From the NCBI GenBank assembly GCA_045612485.1, contig JAZKZE010000058.1:1-47198 (forward strand): 47,198 nt of DNA, in the 5' to 3' direction. The translations under genes were made by a program, and so were the position numbers. How positions within the stretch are numbered: position 1 is the first letter of the stretch; every line of letters begins with the position of its first letter. Under the pieces are notes generated by a model that searched no databases, was not told the origin of the DNA, and was given only the letters and a program-made list of their open reading frames with translations. Shown piece after piece: positions 43,038 through 47,198 of the stretch. The DNA is from RGIG5327 sp045612485. Its GTDB lineage: Bacteria > Verrucomicrobiota > Lentisphaeria > Victivallales > UBA1829.

Positions 43038-44468
43038 ATGCGTTATTCCACTCTGAATTGTATTATTCCCGTCCCTGTTTCTGTTAAGGAAAACGGGGAA
43101 AAACTTTCTTTCAATGCCCTTGAAAGCATATATTGTGCTTCCGGTGCTTCCGCTGTTGCTGCGGAAAAACTTTCTTCCTTCTTTTCTTTTACAGGAAAAC
43201 AACTCACCGAAAGTGACAGTAAAAAGGATCTCCAGATCATTTTTGAAGATGACACAACTATCGGGGAAGAAGCTTGGGAAATAAAAGTGGATTCAAAAAA
43301 TATCCTGATTCTTTCCGGCGGAAAAGCCGGATTTTCCTACGCCGCAGAAGCGGTGATCCAGATGGCATTTGCAGCATTGCGGGAAGGGCCTTCCACCGCT
43401 TATTTTGACGGCGGAGTTGTTTCCGACTCACCCCGTTTTGCCTACCGGGGCTTTATGCTTGACCCCTCCCGCCATTTCCAGGACAAGGCAACAGTGATCA
43501 AAGCAATAGAACTTCTGGCAGCCTTCCGTATCAACACCATGCACTGGCACCTTGCAGACAATCAGTCCTGGCGGATGCCCTCCTCCACGGTTCCGGAGAT
43601 TGTAGGCAAAGGAACTCTCACCGACGGGGCATATACAAGGGAAGATATTAAAGAGATCGTCGCATTTGCCGCAAAAAACAATATAAAGATCATCCCCGAA
43701 CTGGATATGCCCGGTCACTCCAGAAAGATCCTTTCCTCCCGCAGTGAATTTGCCTGCGACAGTGAAAATCCCGGAAGAGAATACTGCCTGGGCAATCCCG
43801 GAAGCAAAGTATTCATCAAAAAACTTCTGGATGATGTGATGGAACTTTTTCCTGATAGCAAAATCATTCACATCGGCGGAGATGAAGCGGAAACCTCCGC
43901 ATGGGAAAAGTGTCCCAAATGTCTTGCCGCCATGAAGGAAAAAGGCTTTAAGAATATGCGGGAACTGGAAAATGATTTCATGGTGGATATTACAAGATAT
44001 GTGGTATCAAAAGGACGGATCCCCATGATGTGGGGAACCTGTTCCGGTCAGGTTTATCCTTCCGATACCATCATGCAGGCATGGCTGGATATCCGGGAAC
44101 CTTTGCGGATCGCCCCAAATAAAAATAAAGTCGTCTATTCTGTGCATACCTCCCTTTACTTTGACTATCCCGCCAATCAGAGTGAACCTCTGGAAAGCTG
44201 GATGTTTGAACTTACAGAAAAAGGCGTCTATATGACAGACCCATACATCCTCTGGGAAAAAGAACTTTCCGACATCATTCTCGGGCCGGAAGCATGTCTG
44301 TGGACGGAAACAGTCCCCCAGTGGCGTTTCATCCCCAAACTTCTGCCCCGTCTTTCCGCTTACAGTGAATGTGCATGGAGCAGAAATGAAAGGAAAGATT
44401 ATTACGATTTCGCCAGAAGAAAAGAGTATCTGGAAGCTGCCGGATACTATGAATTTCTGCGTAAATAA
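43038..44468 (+). CDS. GH20 beta-N-acetylhexosaminidase
   Basis: 476 residues from the ATG at 43038, which has AAAAGGAG 7 bases before it; a start eight codons upstream would run into the preceding gene. An N-terminal GH20b domain (about 1-125) is followed by the catalytic barrel starting RFAYRGFMLDPSRHF. Conserved GH20 features are NTMHWHLADNQSWRM, PELDMPGHSR and the catalytic pair Asp282-Glu283 in IHIGGDEAE. WLDIREPL and the ACLWTE-VPQWRF region supply substrate-binding Trp residues. It removes terminal beta-GlcNAc/GalNAc by substrate-assisted catalysis. No signal peptide, so it likely works on imported oligosaccharides. Middle gene of a three-gene operon. Confidence 0.94.
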   Translation: MRYSTLNCIIPVPVSVKENGEKLSFNALESIYCASGASAVAAEKLSSFFSFTGKQLTESDSKKDLQIIFEDDTTIGEEAWEIKVDSKNILILSGGKAGFSYAAEAVIQMAFAALREGPSTAYFDGGVVSDSPRFAYRGFMLDPSRHFQDKATVIKAIELLAAFRINTMHWHLADNQSWRMPSSTVPEIVGKGTLTDGAYTREDIKEIVAFAAKNNIKIIPELDMPGHSRKILSSRSEFACDSENPGREYCLGNPGSKVFIKKLLDDVMELFPDSKIIHIGGDEAETSAWEKCPKCLAAMKEKGFKNMRELENDFMVDITRYVVSKGRIPMMWGTCSGQVYPSDTIMQAWLDIREPLRIAPNKNKVVYSVHTSLYFDYPANQSEPLESWMFELTEKGVYMTDPYILWEKELSDIILGPEACLWTETVPQWRFIPKLLPRLSAYSECAWSRNERKDYYDFARRKEYLEAAGYYEFLRK

Positions 44469-44494
44469 ATCTGTTTTACCGGAGGATGAGCAAA

Positions 44495-46624
44495 ATGCCT
44501 GAAAAAAATTACCATTTCCGTAAATTTCTTGATGAGATCCATGCAGAAAATCTGCGGGATTTTGATAAAAAAGCAAAAGAAGATGAAGTAGTTCTTGACG
44601 GCTCCTGGAGCATCGTCATTGGAGAAAACGCCTCTTCCTTTACGGTCAATACAGCAAGAGATTTTGCGGACTATCTTTTTGTAAGTATGGAGGAAAGTAT
44701 CCGCATCGCAAAAAAAGCGGAAGAGGGTAGCAGGAAGATCCTTTTATCCCAGACAGACTCTTTGAGCAAAAAGAGAAGTTTCCGCCTTACCGTCACCGAT
44801 ACCCTTATCCATATTGAAGGGGCGGATGAACGGGGGATCGCCATGGGTTGTTACTATCTGGAAGATATGATGACCCTTAATGAAGCTCCTTACATACAGA
44901 AGGTAACAAATCTTGTAAAAGAACCGCTTTTTGCCCCCCGTATGGTACACTCTGCCTACGGCATGGATGTTTTCACATTTTCTTATCTCAAAAGGATCGC
45001 CCATGCCGGATTCGATACGGTGGTCATCTATGTAAAAGACGGGGGACTTGCCGGACATAACGGTCCCTTCGATTTCACTCCCATGATCGATATGGCGGAA
45101 GAAGCCGGCCTGGATGTCTATTTCTACAGTGCCATCAAAAATATCTATCACCCATCCGATGACCGTGCAGATGCCTTTTATGAAGCTCAGTACGGAGGAC
45201 TTTTCAAGCGTTACCCCAAAGCAAAAGGTCTTATCCTTGTAGGCGAATCCTGTCAGTTCCCCAGTAAAGACCCTCTGACCACCATGAGTATCACCAGTCA
45301 GAGCGAACCCTGTTACCGGGCAGGCGGCAAACCCTCCCCCGGCTGGTGGCCATGCAGCGATTATCCGGAATTTGTCAGTCTTATCCGGGACAAAGTGAGA
45401 AAATATACCCCGGAAGCCGATATTGTTTTCTGGACCTACAACTGGGCATTCGCCCCGGAAGAGCTGCGGACAAAACTTATAGACTCTCTGCCCGGAGATA
45501 TTACAGTGGAACTGAACTTTGAAATGCACGACAACTGTCAGATCTGGGGTACACAGGAAAGGGCATTGGATTATACATTGTCCCTCACCGGTCCCAGCAA
45601 TGTGTATAAAGGGGAAGGGAAAGCAGCCAAACGCAACAATCTGCGTCTTTATACCATGTGCAATACTGCGGGCCGTACATGGGATATTGGAGTTGCCCCC
45701 TACCTGCCAGTTCCCCAGCAATGGGCAAAAAGAATGAAAAACCTGCTTTCGGAAAGGGAAAATACGGGACTATCCGGCTTGATGGAAAGTCATCATTTCG
45801 GTTGGTATCCTTCCTTCATCACAGATATGAGTAAACTCCTTTTCTGGAGCAATTCCCCCTCCTTTGAAGAGATCCTGCATAAAATCGCAGTAAGGGATTT
45901 TTCAGAAGAAACGGCGGACACGGTCATTGCAGTCTGGAATGACTGGAGCAATGCTGTGGCAAGTTTTGTCACCCCCATTGAAGATCAGTACGGCCCCTGC
46001 CGGGTGGGACCCGCCTATCCCTTCCTTTTTGCGGGAGTATCCCTGCGGCAGACCTTCGGCATGAGGATGCTTTTCCCCTGGACATCTTTCAATAAATATG
46101 ATATAGTATTTCCGGAATATAAAGTAGTCAATGATCCCAACGGGCTGGATATGGGGATCCGCAGGATCAATGCGGAAATCAGACATCTGCCGGAAGTCAT
46201 TGCCCTCTGGAAAAACGGAGCGGACACACTGGAAAGTCTTCTGTCAAAAATCCCGGAACGCAAGCACTTCAAGGCAAAACGCCTTATCAATCTTGCCAGA
46301 TTTATTGCCAATACTCTTGTCACCACATTGAATACAAAAAAATGGTGGAAGGAAAACAATCTTCTCATCATGGAGGAAGATCCGGCGAAAGCATCAGAAA
46401 TTCTCCAGAGAATCACCCGTCTGGGAGAAGAGGAATTGCAGAATGTGAAAGACTCCTTGCCCCTTGTGGATGAAGATTCAAGTCTGGGCTATGAGCCTTC
46501 CATGGATTACGCGGCAGGCAGGGCGCAGCTGGAGTGGAAGATCAGGCAGCTCTCTTCCGTTCTTGAAATAGATATTCCCAATTATAAAAAAGGAATAAAT
46601 ATTGCACAAGGGCTTGAAAAATAA
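44495..46624 (+). CDS. TIM-barrel glycosidase-like protein with GH20b/GH67N-like N-domain, family unassigned
   Basis: 709 residues. The start at 44495 is preferred over 44486 because GGAGG (44481-44485) abuts the earlier ATG but is 9 bases from this one. Residues about 35-140 form an alpha/beta domain typical ahead of GH20, GH67 and GH84 barrels (RLTVTDTLIHIEGADERGIAMGCYYLEDMM). The barrel then runs from RMVHSAYGMDVF with LILVGESCQFPSKDP, DIVFWTYNWAF, VELNFEMHDN and GLSGLMESHHFGWYP. Several Glu at strand ends (GES, NFEM, MES) are candidate catalytic residues. C-terminal helices follow. I cannot name its substrate; neighbours point to amino-sugar glycans. A terminator follows. Confidence 0.75.
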   Translation: MPEKNYHFRKFLDEIHAENLRDFDKKAKEDEVVLDGSWSIVIGENASSFTVNTARDFADYLFVSMEESIRIAKKAEEGSRKILLSQTDSLSKKRSFRLTVTDTLIHIEGADERGIAMGCYYLEDMMTLNEAPYIQKVTNLVKEPLFAPRMVHSAYGMDVFTFSYLKRIAHAGFDTVVIYVKDGGLAGHNGPFDFTPMIDMAEEAGLDVYFYSAIKNIYHPSDDRADAFYEAQYGGLFKRYPKAKGLILVGESCQFPSKDPLTTMSITSQSEPCYRAGGKPSPGWWPCSDYPEFVSLIRDKVRKYTPEADIVFWTYNWAFAPEELRTKLIDSLPGDITVELNFEMHDNCQIWGTQERALDYTLSLTGPSNVYKGEGKAAKRNNLRLYTMCNTAGRTWDIGVAPYLPVPQQWAKRMKNLLSERENTGLSGLMESHHFGWYPSFITDMSKLLFWSNSPSFEEILHKIAVRDFSEETADTVIAVWNDWSNAVASFVTPIEDQYGPCRVGPAYPFLFAGVSLRQTFGMRMLFPWTSFNKYDIVFPEYKVVNDPNGLDMGIRRINAEIRHLPEVIALWKNGADTLESLLSKIPERKHFKAKRLINLARFIANTLVTTLNTKKWWKENNLLIMEEDPAKASEILQRITRLGEEELQNVKDSLPLVDEDSSLGYEPSMDYAAGRAQLEWKIRQLSSVLEIDIPNYKKGINIAQGLEK

Positions 46625-46632
46625 GAAAAAAG

Positions 46633-46669
46633 TGGTATAATCTCCATTAAAGAGGTTATACCATTTTTT
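46633..46669 (+). terminator. Intrinsic terminator of the EEP-GH20 operon
   Basis: TGGTATAATCTC (46633-46644) pairs with GAGGTTATACCA (46652-46663, one G-T pair), followed by six T residues (46664-46669), starting 8 bases after the stop codon. Confidence 0.9.
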
Positions 46670-46690
46670 GTCCTCCTTCAGGACAAAAAA
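46664..46690. repeat. Perfect T/A-flanked hairpin next to the IS left end
   Basis: TTTTTTGTCCT (46664-46674), loop CCTTC, AGGACAAAAAA (46680-46690): 11-bp stem sharing its T run with the preceding terminator. It may act as a terminator facing the opposite way and shield the operon from transcription entering from the IS. Confidence 0.7.
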
Positions 46691-46748
46691 ACTACCGGCT
46701 ATGCCGGTAAGTAGCCAAAAAGCTTCAGCTGCAAGTAGATAAAGAAAA

Positions 46749-46804
46749 CCTCCTGGATTATATTAAATGGTGGTTCGCCAACCGTATTCAATCAAACCAA
46801 GAGG
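46749..46804 (+). promoter_or_regulatory. Stem that can mask the tnpA ribosome site
   Basis: CCTCCTGG (46749-46756) pairs with CCAAGAGG (46797-46804) with one mismatch, enclosing a smaller hairpin GGTT-CGCC-AACC (46772-46783). The downstream arm contains the GAGG ribosome site of tnpA at 46812. IS200 elements are known to repress transposase translation by such sequestration. Confidence 0.6.
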
Positions 46805-46811
46805 TGTAAAC

Positions 46812-47198
46812 ATGTCAAAAGACACAGATACTTTATCACACACGAGATGGAATTGCAAATACCATATAGTGTTTGCTCCAAAATTTCGCCGTCAAAATAT
46901 TTATGGACGCTTAAAAGTCGATGTAGGAAAAATCTTGCGAACACTATGTAAACGCAAAAATGTACTCATAGAAGAAGCAGAACTATGTCCGGATCATATT
47001 CATATGCTGGTAAGTATTCCACCAAATGTAAGCGTATCTCAATTTATGGGATATTTGAAAGGAAAAAGTTCCCTGATAATCTTGGATAGACACGCAAATT
47101 TGAAGTATAAATATGGAAATCGTCATTTTTGGTGTCGAGGGTATTATGTAGATACCGTAGGTAGAAATAGAAAAGTAATAGCCGATTATATCCGTAAT
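46812..47198 (+). CDS. tnpA: IS200/IS605 Y1 transposase TnpA, cut by the window edge
   Basis: 129 residues are visible of about 140-155 expected. HTRWNCKYHIVFAPKFRR at the start and FMGYLKGKSSL then RHFWCRGYYVDTVGRN are family hallmarks. The HUH metal-binding pair is His62 and His64 in CPDHIHML. By comparison with IS608 TnpA, Tyr126 in DYIRN should be the nucleophile, and the metal-binding Gln four residues later would be the next codon, just beyond the edge. The enzyme moves single-stranded DNA by peel-and-paste transposition. GAGG precedes the ATG by 7 bases and can be paired with an upstream segment. The frame is intact as far as it can be read. Confidence 0.96.
   Translation, partial: MSKDTDTLSHTRWNCKYHIVFAPKFRRQNIYGRLKVDVGKILRTLCKRKNVLIEEAELCPDHIHMLVSIPPNVSVSQFMGYLKGKSSLIILDRHANLKYKYGNRHFWCRGYYVDTVGRNRKVIADYIRN

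Larger units (their letters stand above)
46691..47198 (+). mobile_element. IS200/IS605-family insertion sequence, left end and partial transposase
   Basis: An imperfect palindrome ACT-ACCGGC-TAT-GCCGGT-A-AGT (46691-46712) lies about 100 bases ahead of a Y1-transposase gene, as expected for the subterminal hairpin recognised by TnpA at the left end. The exact left boundary is uncertain because these elements lack inverted terminal repeats and target duplications. The right end lies outside the window; no tnpB is visible. Confidence 0.85.

Overview
The window looks like chromosomal DNA from a Gram-negative member of the Lentisphaerota (Victivallales-like, probably gut-associated). This is inferred from two H-X9-DG/DUF1559-type pseudopilins carrying the LIELLVVIAIIAILA core, a large secreted glycosidase-like protein, several glycan-degrading enzymes, an RND efflux pump and moderate GC. 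It is not proven by a phylogenetic marker. Good promoters here share a -10 box close to TATATT with a TTGCAA/TTGACT-like -35 at 16-17 bases.

Layout. 0-5 kb: a 5'-truncated pseudopilin and a 1366-residue secreted TIM-barrel/CBM protein, probably one operon. 5.1-9.4 kb (minus): RND pump and its membrane-fusion subunit, closed by a bidirectional terminator and driven by a near-consensus promoter. 9.7-12.6 kb: a small two-TM protein and a protein made of two complete PilT-type ATPase modules. 12.7-16.0 kb: tig-clpP-clpX with promoter and terminator. 16.0-16.6 kb: a non-coding stretch holding a composite of palindromic repeats in direct and inverted orientation. 16.6-18.9 kb: a CPA2-type antiporter and a second pseudopilin whose promoter and start codon each lie in a copy of the same dyad. 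19-21 kb (minus): an acetyl-xylan-esterase-like hydrolase translationally coupled to a secreted DNA/RNA nuclease. 21.3-24.5 kb: TviB/TviC-type nucleotide-sugar dehydrogenase and epimerase (UDP-GalNAcA route) and a ThuA-domain protein.

24.5-31.7 kb (minus) is a tight six-gene run: DEAD-box helicase, TrmH-family methyltransferase, NAD kinase, stand-alone CoaB, NAD-dependent DNA ligase and a GH9-like protein. Next come valS (minus), then a BASS-type transporter overlapping an RlhA/U32 protein (plus). 38.2-46.6 kb is an amino-sugar glycan locus: AraC-type regulator, secreted beta-sandwich protein and GH20 enzyme on the minus strand, divergent from an EEP-family hydrolase, a second GH20 and a TIM-barrel protein of unknown activity. 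The shared intergenic region has two facing promoters and a 30-base-spaced direct repeat that looks like an AraC-family operator. The window ends inside an IS200/IS605 element.

Most striking points: the double PilT fusion, the mirrored dyads on the second pseudopilin, the palindrome-encoded leader of the first pseudopilin, the direct-repeat operator candidate, and two or three large carbohydrate-active proteins that fit no family cleanly. I saw no CRISPR array, tRNA, rRNA or complete prophage.
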